A stretch of 64,000 nucleotides of DNA from Bradyrhizobium genosp. SA-3 (GCF_004212635.1 NZ_PSRT01000004.1:1-64000), one strand, 5' to 3'; numbered from the stretch's first letter, positions 17,743 to 27,366 are shown. The notes: generated by a model from the letters alone, not told the origin. Translations and numbers: made by a program.

Positions 17743-18645
17743 TTGAGAATTCTGAACTCCCTTAATCTTCGCGGCTGGTTGCTAGTGGGAACCGCCGTCT
17801 GTGGAGTCGCGCTGGCTGGCGCCGTCGCGACATTCGGGTCGTCAGCGCGAGCCGGTGCTGCCCTCGAAGAGCGCAAGCTGCCGATGAAGTTCAGCTGGGT
17901 GGCCTGTGAGCCGAACTGCCGCGGCTGGGTCAGCGCCGTCGGCATCATCACCGCCAATACGCCAAAGGATTTCGAGGAGTTTTCTCGCGGACGCCAGCTC
18001 GGCGGCGCCACCGTGGTGCTCGATTCCAGCGGCGGTTCGGTCAACGATGCGATCACGCTCGGCCGGCGCTTCCGTAATCTCGGACTTCTGACCACGGTCG
18101 GCATCAGCCTCCAGAACCGCGGCGGGCAAGGCGCCCGTCCGGCGGTCGCGTCCGGGGCCTATTGCGAATCCATGTGCGTGTTCCTGCTGCTGGCCGGCAA
18201 GAAGCGCTACGTGCCGGAAGCCGCCCATGTCCGTGTTCATCAGATCTGGATGGGCGATCGCGCCGACGATGCGAAGGCTGCCAGCTACAGCGCGCAGGAC
18301 CTGATGATCGTGGAACGCGACATCGGCCGGCTGGCCAAATACACCTTCGACATGGGCGGCGCCGGCGATCTGCTGTCGCTCGCGCTCAGCGTGCCGCCGT
18401 GGGAAGATTTGCACGAGCTCGACGCCGGTGAGCTCAAGCTCACCAATCTCGTGACGACGGACCTCATGGCCGACGTGCTGCCGCATGTGGACATCTCCGC
18501 GCCGGCGATGGCGGAGCTTGCACCGAAGACGCAGGCCAGATTCGGCACGGAACCGGAGCAGCCTGCCAAGTCGACCAAGACCGCGGAAGCCTTGGTGCCG
18601 ACCGCCGGCGGCGTGGCCACACCAGCCGCGGCGACGCAGAAGTAA
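17743..18645 (+). CDS. Predicted periplasmic ClpP/crotonase-like protein (COG3904 type)
   Basis: 300-residue protein with an N-terminal membrane or signal segment (GWLLVGTAVCGVALAGAVATF) and a ClpP-like alpha/beta domain. The segment VVLDSSGGSVNDAITLGRRF resembles the first Gly-rich strand-loop of Clp proteases, and GAYCESMCVFLLLAGKKRY lies where the catalytic Ser and its helix occur. I assign the fold by these motifs; proteolysis is unproven. The C-terminal 60 residues are Thr/Ala/Pro-rich linker. TTG 17743 is chosen because ggggaagga lies 6 bases upstream; a TTG at 17719 is in frame but lacks such a site. Confidence 0.72.
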   Translation: MRILNSLNLRGWLLVGTAVCGVALAGAVATFGSSARAGAALEERKLPMKFSWVACEPNCRGWVSAVGIITANTPKDFEEFSRGRQLGGATVVLDSSGGSVNDAITLGRRFRNLGLLTTVGISLQNRGGQGARPAVASGAYCESMCVFLLLAGKKRYVPEAAHVRVHQIWMGDRADDAKAASYSAQDLMIVERDIGRLAKYTFDMGGAGDLLSLALSVPPWEDLHELDAGELKLTNLVTTDLMADVLPHVDISAPAMAELAPKTQARFGTEPEQPAKSTKTAEALVPTAGGVATPAAATQK

Positions 18646-18669
18646 GTTTCCTCTACCGTCGAAACGACG

Positions 18670-18734
18670 AACCCGGAATCTAGAGATTGCGGCACGAGAT
18701 TCCGGGTTCGCGCTGACGCGCGCCCCGGAATGAC
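18670..18734. repeat. Palindromic repeat, family B (cccggaatc / ggaatgac)
   Basis: aacccggaatc (18670-18680) pairs with gattccgggtt (18698-18708); the gcgccccggaatgac end (to 18734) matches the ends of the longer copy at 20635-20735. It lies between convergent genes and could also terminate transcription. Confidence 0.7.
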
Positions 18735-18744
18735 ATTGATGAAA

Positions 18745-19200
18745 CTAGCCCTGCGCCGCCGCCGGTTGCTTCGCCTTGGCCTCGATCTGGCCGATGGCAT
18801 CGACCACGGCGTCGAAGGTGAGAAGGGTCGAGGCATGCCGCGCCTTGTAGTCGCGGACCGGTTCGAGGAACTTGATCTCTTCCCATTTGCCTTGAGGAGG
18901 CGCACCGTTCTCCTTCAGCATCTTGCGAACGGTTTCGCGTAACTCACGGAGTTCGCTCGCAGTCGAGCCGACGATTTGACTTGCCATGATGGATGAAGAG
19001 GCTTGTCCGAGGGCACAGGCCTTCACGTCATGGGCGAAGTCCGTGACGGTATCCCCGTTCATCTTGAGGTCGACCTTCACGGTCGAGCCGCACAGCTTGG
19101 AGTGGGCGGTGGCGGAGGCATCGGGGTCCGACAGCCGTCCGAGGCGCGGAATATTGCCGGCCAGTTCGATGATCCGCTTGTTGTAGATGTCGTTCAGCAT
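18745..19200 (-). CDS. IscU/SufU-like iron-sulfur scaffold homologue
   Basis: 151-residue member of the IscU N-terminal-domain family: [19 protein letters not shown] at the start, first conserved cysteine in KLCGS, second in [16 protein letters not shown]. The third scaffold cysteine (HCSIL in IscU) is Ala here (RHASTLL), and the usual Asp after the first Cys motif is Ser. Annotation as a scaffold is therefore by homology only; it may act as a carrier or have another role. The C-terminus is Ala/Lys-rich. It is divergent from folE, with 234 bases between starts. Confidence 0.82.
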   Translation of the reverse strand: MLNDIYNKRIIELAGNIPRLGRLSDPDASATAHSKLCGSTVKVDLKMNGDTVTDFAHDVKACALGQASSSIMASQIVGSTASELRELRETVRKMLKENGAPPQGKWEEIKFLEPVRDYKARHASTLLTFDAVVDAIGQIEAKAKQPAAAQG

Positions 19201-19434
19201 GTGATGGAGTCCAACACTTCCGCACCGGATCGGCCTTGGCGCGCGCCGTCCACGGTCCTATATAGGGGCGGAACCGGCGGAAAAATAGTCCAGCGGGGTG
19301 GCCCAGACCATGCGGCCGACGTTGGTGGAGAGGATCTTTTCCACCAGGTTCAATTATTCTGTTCAGGCGTCCGGCGGCTTGCCGCCCCGTCTGCCGGTGA
19401 CACTCCGGCCGCAAGGCCGTCGAACGGAGTCGAT

Positions 19435-20127
19435 ATGGACGCCACGATCAAATCCATCCGCCCCAACAAGCCTTCCGACAGGCAGCCCGAGAGCCGCCCC
19501 GCCGAGCTTGATCCTGCCGAATTCCTCTCGGTCGCCGTCCGCGCCGACCAGCCGCGCCCGGCGCGCGCCGAGGCGGAAGCGGCGGTGAAGACGCTGCTCG
19601 CCTATATCGGCGAGAACACCGAGCGCGAAGGCCTGCTCGACACCCCGCGCCGCGTGGTCGAGGCCTTCGACGAGCTCTATCAGGGCTATCACCAGTGCCC
19701 GGCCGAGGTGCTCGACCGGACCTTTGGCGAGACGGCGGGCTATGATGATTTCGTCCTGGTGCGCGACATCGAATTCACCTCGCAATGCGAGCATCACATG
19801 ATGCCGTTCTACGGCAAGGCGCACATCGCCTATACGCCGGTGGAACGCGTCGTTGGCCTGTCCAAGCTCGCGCGCCTGACTGATATCTTCGCCCGCCGGC
19901 TCCAGACCCAAGAGCATCTGACGGCGCAGATCGCGGCGGCCATCGACGAGATCCTCAAGCCGCGCGGCGTTGCGGTGCTGATCGAGGCCGAGCATACCTG
20001 CATGTCGGTGCGTGGCGTCGCCAAGCATGGCGCCTCCACCTTCACCAGCCGCTTCACCGGCATGTTTCGCGACAATCCCGCGGAGCAGGCCCGTTTCCTG
20101 TCCCTGGTGCGAGGCACGACGCGCTGA
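19435..20127 (+). CDS. folE: GTP cyclohydrolase I
   Basis: Type IA GTP cyclohydrolase of 230 residues, first step of tetrahydrofolate synthesis (GTP to 7,8-dihydroneopterin triphosphate). Zinc ligands are visible: Cys and His in [10 protein letters not shown] and Cys in [12 protein letters not shown]. Other family motifs are [19 protein letters not shown] and [12 protein letters not shown] 19435 has ggag upstream; longer in-frame starts back to 19003 run over the divergent gene and are rejected. The first 50 residues are a variable extension. hisI follows 77 bases downstream. Confidence 0.97.
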   Translation: MDATIKSIRPNKPSDRQPESRPAELDPAEFLSVAVRADQPRPARAEAEAAVKTLLAYIGENTEREGLLDTPRRVVEAFDELYQGYHQCPAEVLDRTFGETAGYDDFVLVRDIEFTSQCEHHMMPFYGKAHIAYTPVERVVGLSKLARLTDIFARRLQTQEHLTAQIAAAIDEILKPRGVAVLIEAEHTCMSVRGVAKHGASTFTSRFTGMFRDNPAEQARFLSLVRGTTR

Positions 20128-20148
20128 CCTCGCAAGGCCTAATTTTTT

Positions 20149-20191
20149 GAGCTTTTCGGAAAACCGCTTCACACTTTTCCGGATCATGCTC
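20149..20191. repeat. Palindromic repeat, family C (gcatgatcc)
   Basis: A folE-hisI spacer hairpin containing the shared core ttttcggaaaaccgcttcac and the end ggatcatgctc. The same element occurs at 27366-27414, 43745-43788 and, diverged, at 63306-63371. Confidence 0.75.
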
Positions 20192-20204
20192 GAGCGAGGG
20201 TCCT

Positions 20205-20627
20205 GTGTCCGCTCACTCCCATGAGATCGAGGAAGGCCTCGCCTTCCTGCCCAAGTTCGACGCGAGCGGTCTCGTGACCTGCGTCGCGACCGATGTCGCC
20301 ACGGGCGATGTGCTCATGGTCGCGCACATGAACGAGGAGGCGCTGCGCAAGACGATCGCGACCGGCGAGGCCTGGTATTTCAGCCGCTCGCGCAATGCCT
20401 TGTGGCGAAAAGGTGAGACATCGGGTCAGACCCAGCGCGTCGTCGAGATGCGCACCGATTGCGACCAGGACGCGATCTGGATCCGCGTCGAGCAGATCGG
20501 CGCGGCGTGCCACACCGGGCGCAGGTCATGTTTCTACCGCAAGGTGGACGGAGAGGGCGGCGGCGCCAAGCTCGTCTTCGTCGATGCGGAGCGGCTGTTC
20601 GATCCGGACGCGGTCTATAAGAAATAA
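20205..20627 (+). CDS. hisI: Phosphoribosyl-AMP cyclohydrolase
   Basis: 140-residue cytoplasmic enzyme opening the adenine ring of PR-AMP in histidine synthesis (third step). The family core is complete: [31 protein letters not shown], the metal-binding D-x-D-x-D type segment TDCDQDAIW and the [11 protein letters not shown] cysteines. The monofunctional form without a HisE domain is normal for alphaproteobacteria. GTG 20205 follows gcgaggg. Confidence 0.96.
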   Translation: MSAHSHEIEEGLAFLPKFDASGLVTCVATDVATGDVLMVAHMNEEALRKTIATGEAWYFSRSRNALWRKGETSGQTQRVVEMRTDCDQDAIWIRVEQIGAACHTGRRSCFYRKVDGEGGGAKLVFVDAERLFDPDAVYKK

Positions 20628-20634
20628 GCAAGCT

Positions 20635-20735
20635 GTCATTCCGGGGCGCGCGTAGCGCGAGCCCGGAATCCATTGCAGGGCATCACGCGGCTCAATGGAT
20701 TCCGGGCTCGCACCTACGGTGCGCCCCGGAATGAC
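20635..20735. repeat. Palindromic repeat, family B, long copy
   Basis: A 101-base inverted repeat: gtcattccggggcgcgcgta at the left mirrors tacggtgcgccccggaatgac at the right, with an inner pair gagcccggaatccattg / caatggattccgggctc. It lies directly after hisI and may act as its terminator. Confidence 0.85.
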
Positions 20736-20842
20736 CGTGAGGGCTAAATTAACCCGGCATTAACCATACCTGTCCCACGGTGAGACGACAGGGCGCCGAA
20801 TTGCCGGCGCCGCTCAACGCCGCGCGGGGCGGGCACTTCATC

Positions 20843-21862
20843 ATGTCGGTCGACAATTTCAGCGCGACGCAGACGGCCGGTCTGGATCCGTCGCGGGCGC
20901 GCGTCGCCGGCGCGATCAAGCAGGCCTCCAATATCTCCGGCGTCAGCTTCCAGTACATGTTGACCACTGCCAAGATGGAATCGGATTTCGATCCGACGGC
21001 CGGCGCCACCACCTCGTCCGCGCACGGGCTCTACCAGTTCATCGACCAGACCTGGCTTGGCACCGTGAAGGAGGCCGGTACCCAGCTCGGCTATGGCAGC
21101 TATGCCGACGCCATCACCAGGACCTCGTCGGGCACCTACAGCGTCGATGATCCCGTGATGAAGCGGTCGATCATGAAGCTGCGCGACGATCCGGACGCTG
21201 CATCCAGCATGGCTGCGGCGCTGACGCAGTCGAACAGTTTCAAGCTCACCGGCCTGCTCGGGCGCAGGCCGAGCGACAGCGAACTCTACATGGCCCATTT
21301 CATGGGCGTCGGCGGCGCCGCGAAACTGATCGCCAATGCGGAGGACAATCCGCAAGCCGTCGGTGCCCGGCTGTTCCCCAACGCGGCCGCCGCCAACCGC
21401 TCGATCTTCTACGCCAATGACGGCCGCGCCCGCAGCGTCTCCGAAGTCTATTCGGTGCTCGACGCGCGCTATGCCAGCGCGGCCAATTCGAAAGTGACCC
21501 GCAGCGCGATGGCGATGTATGGCGATACGCCATCGACGACGCAGGTCGCGAGCGCGAATGGCGTGCAGCCTGCCGCGCCTGTCATCGATAACGCCGCTTA
21601 TCTCCAGACCTTCCCGAATACTCGCGCCGTGACGCCCGTCAGTGCGACGTCGCCAACGACGCTCGCGGACAATGCGCCAATCACGCCGGCGTTTCGTTCG
21701 ATCTATCAGCCCGGCGATGCCACGCAGCCGGTCTCGACCACCGTGCAGAAATTGTGGGGCAACAACGTCTCACTCACCTCGGTCGCATCTGTGACGCCGG
21801 ACGTGCGGCCGCCGCAACCGCTCGATCTCTTCAGCGATCGCAGCGGCACGTTCTCGAGCTAA
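20843..21862 (+). CDS. Lytic transglycosylase (SLT-fold) protein
   Basis: About 339 residues. An N-terminal SLT/lysozyme-like domain has the catalytic Glu in TTAKMESDFDP (near residue 50), then SSAHGLYQFIDQTWL, the canonical G-L-x-Q segment. Such enzymes cleave the peptidoglycan MurNAc-GlcNAc bond. The C-terminal half (about 210-339) is Thr/Ala/Pro-rich and low in complexity. ATG 20843 is chosen because the longer in-frame start at 20780 gives an unrelated N-terminus. I see no standard signal peptide, so the export route is unclear. The gene stands alone. Confidence 0.82.
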   Translation: MSVDNFSATQTAGLDPSRARVAGAIKQASNISGVSFQYMLTTAKMESDFDPTAGATTSSAHGLYQFIDQTWLGTVKEAGTQLGYGSYADAITRTSSGTYSVDDPVMKRSIMKLRDDPDAASSMAAALTQSNSFKLTGLLGRRPSDSELYMAHFMGVGGAAKLIANAEDNPQAVGARLFPNAAAANRSIFYANDGRARSVSEVYSVLDARYASAANSKVTRSAMAMYGDTPSTTQVASANGVQPAAPVIDNAAYLQTFPNTRAVTPVSATSPTTLADNAPITPAFRSIYQPGDATQPVSTTVQKLWGNNVSLTSVASVTPDVRPPQPLDLFSDRSGTFSS

Positions 21863-21890
21863 CTCACTGATCGGAGAATAAATCGCTCGC

Positions 21891-22086
21891 GTCCCGGACG
21901 CGCCGCGCTGCGTCCGTGCACGAGATCCAGATCTTTGTGCGCAACTGCGTCAACACCGTCATTGCGAGCGCAGCGAAGCAATCCAGAATCTCACCGTGGA
22001 TACATTTCTGGATTGCTTCGCTGCGCTCGCAATGACGGAGCGTGGGCGAGGGCTCGCGCTCTCTCGTGTCCCGGACGCCGCGGCCT
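21891..22086. repeat. Composite repeat: cccggac element with family A copy nested inside
   Basis: The 357-base gap 21863-22219 holds a family A palindrome (21958-22036) flanked by gcgtcccggacgcg (from about 21892) and ctctcgtgtcccggacg (to about 22079). The arrangement matches that at 30-282, where the same two elements also lie together. 22087-22219 is AT-richer and should contain the promoter of the DUF2336 gene. No gene is seen. Confidence 0.65.
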
Positions 22087-22219
22087 CTGTTCCCTTAACA
22101 AAACGTCAATAAAACCAGCCAGTTATGGTGAACGCTTTGTTAAGCGTCGTGGTTTATTTTGTATTGCAGGTGACAAGCCGTCACCATTTTTCGTTTTCGT
22201 TGCGTAAGCCGGAAGCACC

Positions 22220-23395
22220 ATGATTGTTCGGCAGTTCATTAATTGGATCAGGACAGCGTCCGCCGGCGAGCGGGCCGAGGCGACGCGGGCGTTGGCCCGG
22301 GCCTGGCTGATCTCGGACCTTTCTCATGACGATCGCGTCGCGGCCGAAGGCGCGCTCTTGATGTTGCTCGACGATCCCTCGCCGCTGGTGCGACAGGCGA
22401 TGGCCGAGGCCTTTGCGCGCAGCACCGAGGCACCGGCTGCAATCGTGCGGGCGCTGTCGGCGGATCAGCCGACGGTTGCGCTGCCCGTGCTCGAACATTC
22501 TCCGCTGCTGATCGATGCCGATCTCGTCGACATCGTCGCCACCGGCAATGACGAGGTGCAATGCGCGGTCGCCCGCCGTATCGCGCTGCCGGTCTCGGTC
22601 TGCGCCGCCATCGCCGAGGTCGGCTGCGCCGCTGCGGCGCTGGAGCTGATCGAAAATCCCCATGCCGAGCTCGCGCCGTTCTCCTGGAATCGCATTGTCG
22701 AGCGCCACGGCCATCTCGCCGCGATCCGCGAGGCGATGCTGGTGCTGGAGGATCTGCCGGCCGCAACGCGCGCGGCGCTGGTGGCCAAGCTTTCCGAGAC
22801 GCTTGCGCAGTTCGTCGTGGCCCGGAACTGGCTGAGTGCCGACCGTGCCGAGCGCATCACGATCGAGGCGCGCGATCGCTCCACCATGAACATCGCAGCG
22901 CGCTCGCGTGGTGAGGACATGCAGGGCCTGGTGCGGCACCTGCGCATCACCGGCCAGCTCACCGCGGGCCTGATCCTGCGGGCGCTGCTGTCGAGCAATC
23001 TCGATCTGTTCGATGCAGCGCTCGCTGAGCTCGCCGATCTGCCGCTGGCGCGCGTCTCGGCGCTGCTGCACGATCGCGGCGGCAACAGCCTGCACGCGCT
23101 GCTCCGCCGCGCCGGGCTGCCCGAGGCGACATTCGCGGCATTCCAGGTCGCACTCGATGCCTGCCACGAGCAGGGCTTCGTCGACAGTGATGATGGTGCG
23201 GCGCGGCTGCGCCGGCGCATGGTCGAGCGCGTGCTTACCCATTGCGAGACCGACCGCGGCGCCACCGAACCGCTGATGGTCCTGCTCCGCCGCTTCGCCA
23301 CCGAGTCCGCGCGCGAAGAGGCAAGGCTGTTCTGCGATGAACTGGTCGCGGACGATGCGATCGATCCGGTTTACGACGATCTGATCGCGGCGTAG
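22220..23395 (+). CDS. DUF2336 domain protein
   Basis: 391-residue, Ala/Leu-rich, all-helical protein of the DUF2336 family, which looks like tandem HEAT-type helical pairs (for example DPSPLVRQAMAEAFARS, then NDEVQCAVARRIALP). The family is largely alphaproteobacterial and of unknown biochemical role; helical scaffolds of this kind usually mediate protein contacts. No catalytic motif, signal or membrane segment is visible. It is convergent with the HPt/response-regulator pair, which hints at a signalling connection but does not prove it. Confidence 0.85.
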   Translation: MIVRQFINWIRTASAGERAEATRALARAWLISDLSHDDRVAAEGALLMLLDDPSPLVRQAMAEAFARSTEAPAAIVRALSADQPTVALPVLEHSPLLIDADLVDIVATGNDEVQCAVARRIALPVSVCAAIAEVGCAAAALELIENPHAELAPFSWNRIVERHGHLAAIREAMLVLEDLPAATRAALVAKLSETLAQFVVARNWLSADRAERITIEARDRSTMNIAARSRGEDMQGLVRHLRITGQLTAGLILRALLSSNLDLFDAALAELADLPLARVSALLHDRGGNSLHALLRRAGLPEATFAAFQVALDACHEQGFVDSDDGAARLRRRMVERVLTHCETDRGATEPLMVLLRRFATESAREEARLFCDELVADDAIDPVYDDLIAA

Positions 23396-23436
23396 CTCAA
23401 GCCGGGTGATAGAGCCGCGCAGGATCCACAAGCTCC

Positions 23437-23514
23437 GTCATTGCGAGCGCAGCGAAGCAATCCAGACTGTTCCCGCGGAGGGATTCTGGATTGCTTCGCT
23501 GCGCTCGCAATGAC
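23437..23514. repeat. Palindromic repeat, family A, third copy
   Basis: Same arms as 198-282 (gtcattgcgag ... ctcgcaatgac) around tccagactgttcccgcggag. It sits between convergent genes and could terminate both. Confidence 0.85.
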
Positions 23515-23524
23515 GGGAGGAGAA

Positions 23525-24103
23525 CTACTCCGTCGGCGCAATGCTTGGCGCCAGGATCACCTCAAGATGCTCGGGGCGGTCGCGGTTGACGTGGGCGAGA
23601 TATTCGTCGGCGACCTTGCGCAGTCGTCGGCTGAGCTCGGCGGAGACGCTGATGCTGTCGAGCCTGGTGTTCTCGTGCACGATGGCGAGGATCGCGTTGA
23701 TGTGATGCGTGAACAGCTCGGCCGGCACCTTCGAAAGATCCGGCGCATGCTCGATGACGCGGCACAAGCTCTCGGCGATTCCCGCTGCCGAAGCAAAGCC
23801 GAACGTCGCCGCATCGCCCTTGATGTCGTGTGCGGCGTGGAACAGCTCGTCGCGCAGCTTCTTGGTGAAACCATCCTGCTGCACGGCGGTCCAGGCGGCG
23901 GACAGTCTCTGGACTTCGATCGTCATCCAGTTCCTGAATTCGCCGGACAGGCCCGCCAGCGCCTGCTCGGCGCGGGCGACCGGATCGTCCATGTCCTTGT
24001 CTTCGACCCGGCGCAGCACCTTTCGCAAGGGATTGGGCTGCCTGATGACGTGATGCGTGGCGAAGGCCGTGACCTCGATGTCCTTTGCGCTGTTCTTCGC
24101 CAT
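23525..24103 (-). CDS. Histidine phosphotransfer (HPt) domain protein
   Basis: 192 residues. The central part is an HPt four-helix bundle with the phosphoacceptor His 92 in ELFHAAHDIKGDAATFGF, the standard H-x-x-K-G arrangement. The N-terminal 60 residues and the C-terminal helix (SAELSRRLRKVADEYLAHV) are extra. ATG 24103 has gaggcagg upstream and gives the natural start; a longer in-frame ORF runs into the response regulator. Its start lies 19 bases after the response-regulator stop, so the two are one operon and probably exchange phosphate. Confidence 0.88.
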   Translation of the reverse strand: MAKNSAKDIEVTAFATHHVIRQPNPLRKVLRRVEDKDMDDPVARAEQALAGLSGEFRNWMTIEVQRLSAAWTAVQQDGFTKKLRDELFHAAHDIKGDAATFGFASAAGIAESLCRVIEHAPDLSKVPAELFTHHINAILAIVHENTRLDSISVSAELSRRLRKVADEYLAHVNRDRPEHLEVILAPSIAPTE

Positions 24104-24122
24104 GATGCCTGCCTCGTGTGCG

Positions 24123-24668
24123 CTAGATGGAGGAGCGGGCCTTGTCGAGCAGCGAGGGCTGCTGGAGCACCTCGTGCTTTTCGCCGACGCGGCGCTCCGG
24201 GCCCATATAGGCGGAGTTGGTGTTGCGGCGCCGGTCCGGGCCGAAATAGGTCTTGGTCTTGATGAAGGGGCGGGGATTGGCAACTACGTTGAGAATGCGC
24301 TGGTAGAGCCCCTTGGCCGAGATCGGCTTGGCCAGGAATTCGGTGACGCCGGCATCGCGCGCGACCGTGACGCGGCGCTTCTCGGAATGGCCGGTCAGCA
24401 TGATGATCGGCGCATAGGGATTACCCTTCGACTCCGGCTGGCGGATCATCTGCGCGAGCTCGAGCCCGTCGAAGATCGGCATCGCCCAGTCGGTGATGAC
24501 GATGTCGGGCACGTAATGGCTGTACATTTCCAGCGCCGTGGCGCCGTCCTCGGCCTCGTAGACTTCGCGTGCGCCGAACGAATGCAGCAGCGTCCGCAGG
24601 ATGCGGCGCATGTGCGGATTGTCGTCGCAGACGAGGAAGCGCAGCTTGTTGAAGTCGATACGGAACAT
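24123..24668 (-). CDS. CheY-like response regulator with GPDRR tail
   Basis: 181 residues. The receiver domain (about 8-130) has acidic residues DD at 15-16, phosphoacceptor Asp 60 in DIVITDWAMP, Thr in IIMLTGHS and Lys in FLAKPIS. The C-terminal 50 residues carry no DNA-binding domain but two copies of a Y-[FM]-G-P-[DE]-R-R motif (TYFGPDRRR and AYMGPERRV), a tail seen in other alphaproteobacterial signalling proteins. It is a single-domain output protein and likely partner of the HPt encoded immediately downstream. Confidence 0.9.
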   Translation of the reverse strand: MFRIDFNKLRFLVCDDNPHMRRILRTLLHSFGAREVYEAEDGATALEMYSHYVPDIVITDWAMPIFDGLELAQMIRQPESKGNPYAPIIMLTGHSEKRRVTVARDAGVTEFLAKPISAKGLYQRILNVVANPRPFIKTKTYFGPDRRRNTNSAYMGPERRVGEKHEVLQQPSLLDKARSSI

Positions 24669-24765
24669 GACGCCCGGGCCAAAGCGGTCAACCTTCGTTA
24701 ACCATATCGTGGCGGGGGTTAACGAAGGGTTGCGATCGGCTCTCCGGACGGGGCTGGCCGGCGGC

Positions 24766-25545
24766 TCAGTAGCCGAATTGCTCGCGCAGAATCCGCTCTT
24801 CCAGGCTGTGGCCGGGGTCGAACAGCATGCGCATCGAGATGGTCTTGTCGGAGAGGACCTCGACCCGGAGGACGTCGCGCACCTCGTCGTGGTCGGCGAC
24901 CGCCGCGACGGGGCGCTTGTCGCCCTCGAGCACCTCGATCACGACATAGGCGGTGTTGGGCAGCAGCGCGCCGCGCCAGCGGCGCGGGCGGAAGGCGCTG
25001 ATCGGCGTCAGCGCCAGCATCGCGGCGTTGATCGGCAGGATCGGCCCCTGGGCGGACAGGTTGTAGGCAGTCGATCCCGCCGGCGTCGCCACCAAGATGC
25101 CGTCAGCGATCAGCTCGGACATGCGCTCACGCTCGTCGATCAGGATCCTTAAGCGTGCCGCCTGATAGGTCTGGCGGAACAGGGCGACCTCGTTGATGGC
25201 GTGATGCAGGTGGACGCGGTCGTTGACGTCGGTCGCCCGCATCAGGAGCGGATTGATCTCGGATTCATGCGCCGCCTCGAGCCGCCTGCGCAGATCGTGC
25301 GTCGAGTATTCGTTCATCAGGAAGCCGACCGTGCCGCGGTGCATGCCGTAGATCGGCTTTCCCGTGTGCATGTTCTGGTGCAGCGTCTGGAGCATCAAGC
25401 CGTCGCCGCCGAGCGCGACGACGACATCGGCTTCCCTGGGGTCGCAATTGCCATAGTCCCGGGTGAGCTGGCCGAAGGCGGCCTGCGCCTCGCTGCTCGG
25501 GCTGGCGACGAAGGCGATCCGGTCGTATCGCGAGGGCTTGGTCAT
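24766..25545 (-). CDS. nadK: NAD kinase
   Basis: 259-residue ATP-NAD kinase making NADP. The GGDG phosphate-binding motif is at residues 46-49 ([14 protein letters not shown]) and the second conserved region reads [22 protein letters not shown]. Length is normal for the short alphaproteobacterial form. ATG 25545 has gggaag upstream; the open frame continues upstream antisense to the carboxypeptidase gene, but that is coincidental. Confidence 0.96.
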   Translation of the reverse strand: MTKPSRYDRIAFVASPSSEAQAAFGQLTRDYGNCDPREADVVVALGGDGLMLQTLHQNMHTGKPIYGMHRGTVGFLMNEYSTHDLRRRLEAAHESEINPLLMRATDVNDRVHLHHAINEVALFRQTYQAARLRILIDERERMSELIADGILVATPAGSTAYNLSAQGPILPINAAMLALTPISAFRPRRWRGALLPNTAYVVIEVLEGDKRPVAAVADHDEVRDVLRVEVLSDKTISMRMLFDPGHSLEERILREQFGY

Positions 25546-25797
25546 GGCTTCCCGTGCAGGTGCCGCTGGCTCGAGTAAGTTCCGCCCGGCTCGTCTATAC
25601 GACCTGGGCCTCGATTGTCGAGGAGGACCGCCTTTCAAGGCAAACGGGCGACCGCCGGGTTCAGGACAAAACAGGGTCGTTTCAAGCCCGATCGGCCTCT
25701 TCGAGGGGCGCCGGACCGATGATCCCCCAAACCGTCGCAATTTCGCGCTAGCCTTTCGGCACGCACCGGCTTTCAGAGCCGGGCACGGAGAACGATC

Positions 25798-27366
25798 ATG
25801 GTTTTGAGTTTGCCGGTGCTCCGCCACGCGATGCTGGTGCTGGCGGTGTCGGCTTTCGGGCTCGCGGGATTGGCGCGCGCGGATGATCCGCCGCAGCCCC
25901 GCTCCGAGGCGCTGTCGCCAGCCGGACAGAAGGGCGGGCGTGGTGGTGGCGCGCAAAGCGCTACGCCGGCTTCGCCGTCGGTGGCCGAGCTGCACCGTCT
26001 GCCGCCGGATTCGACCACGAAGCAGACGCTCGAACTGCCTGGCCGAACCCTCAACTTCGCCGCGACCGCCGGCTCGATCCGGGTATTCGACGGCAAGGGC
26101 GAGCCGCTGGCCGACATCGCTTACACGTCCTACGAGCTTGATGGTGCCGACCGCGCGACGCGGCCGGTGACGTTCCTGTTCAACGGCGGGCCCGGCGCGT
26201 CCTCGGCATGGCTTCAGTTCGGCGCCGCGGGGCCGTGGCGGCTGCCGCTCGACGGCGAAGCCCTGTCGCCATCGGCCTCGCCCGAGGTGAAGCCGAACGC
26301 GGAGACCTGGCTCGACTTCACCGATCTCGTCTTCATCGACCCTGTCAGCACCGGCTACAGCCGCTTCGTCGCGAGCGGCGAGGACGCGCGCAAGTCCTTC
26401 TATTCCGTCGACGGCGACGTCAATTCGATCGCGCTCGTGATCCGCCGCTGGCTCGAAAAGCACGACCGGTTGACCTCGCCGAAATACGTCGCCGGCGAAA
26501 GCTATGGCGGCATTCGCGGACCGAAGGTGGTGCGCCAATTGCAGCTCCAGCATGGGGTCGGCGTCAGGGGATTGATCCTGGTCTCGCCGCTGTTCGACTT
26601 CCGCGAGTTCGCCGGCACGAGCCTGCTGCAATATGTCGCGACACTGCCGAGCTATGTGGCGGTCGCGCGCGAGGCCAAGGGACCGATCACGCGCGCCGAT
26701 CTCGCCGACGTCGAGGCCTATGCGCGCGGCGAATTCCTGGCCGATCTCGTCAAGGGCGAGGCGGACAGGGACGCGACCAACCGGCTCGCCGACAAAGTCG
26801 CCGAGCTCACCGGTATCGACCAGGCGGTGAGCCGCAGGCTCGCCGGCCGGTTCGACGTCGGTGAATTCCGCCGCGAATTCGATCGCAAGAACGGCAAGGT
26901 GACGGGACGCTACGACGGCTCCGTGCGCGGTTTCGATCCCTATCCGGATTCCGGCAGCTCGCGCTTTGGCGATCCCTCGGGCGATGCACTCCAGGCGCCA
27001 CTCACGAGTGCCGCGGTTGATGTCCTCACGCGCAAGCTCAACTGGCGGCCGGACGGGTCCTATGAAGTCCTGAACGGCAGTGTCGAGGGGCACTGGGATT
27101 TCGGCCGCGGCCTCAACCCGCCGCAATCGGTGTCGGAGCTGCGCCAGATTCTCGCCACCGACGCGAAGCTGAACGTGTTGGTCGCGCACGGCCTGTTCGA
27201 TCTCGCCACGCCCTATTTCGGATCGAAGCGCGTGCTCGACCAGTTGCCGGCCTTCGTCACGCAGCGCGTGAAATTCGTCGTTTATCCCGGCGGCCACATG
27301 TTCTATTCGCGCGACGGTTCGCGGCAGTCGATGCGGAGTGAGGTCGAGACGTTGATCAGGGAATAG
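25798..27366 (+). CDS. S10-family serine carboxypeptidase-like protein
   Basis: 522-residue exported hydrolase. A signal peptide (to ARA at about 29) precedes a Gly/Pro-rich linker. S10 features are clear: oxyanion segment [13 protein letters not shown], nucleophile Ser 235 in GESYGG, Asp 468 in [11 protein letters not shown] and His 500 in GGHMFY. These should cleave C-terminal residues of peptides in the periplasm. Length is normal. ATG 25798 has ggagaa upstream. A family C repeat follows immediately. Confidence 0.93.
   Translation: MVLSLPVLRHAMLVLAVSAFGLAGLARADDPPQPRSEALSPAGQKGGRGGGAQSATPASPSVAELHRLPPDSTTKQTLELPGRTLNFAATAGSIRVFDGKGEPLADIAYTSYELDGADRATRPVTFLFNGGPGASSAWLQFGAAGPWRLPLDGEALSPSASPEVKPNAETWLDFTDLVFIDPVSTGYSRFVASGEDARKSFYSVDGDVNSIALVIRRWLEKHDRLTSPKYVAGESYGGIRGPKVVRQLQLQHGVGVRGLILVSPLFDFREFAGTSLLQYVATLPSYVAVAREAKGPITRADLADVEAYARGEFLADLVKGEADRDATNRLADKVAELTGIDQAVSRRLAGRFDVGEFRREFDRKNGKVTGRYDGSVRGFDPYPDSGSSRFGDPSGDALQAPLTSAAVDVLTRKLNWRPDGSYEVLNGSVEGHWDFGRGLNPPQSVSELRQILATDAKLNVLVAHGLFDLATPYFGSKRVLDQLPAFVTQRVKFVVYPGGHMFYSRDGSRQSMRSEVETLIRE

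Noticed and set aside
24766..27297. An 843-codon minus-strand frame containing NAD kinase
   Set aside because: Only the last 259 codons are NAD kinase, with its own ATG and ribosome site; the rest is antisense to the carboxypeptidase gene.
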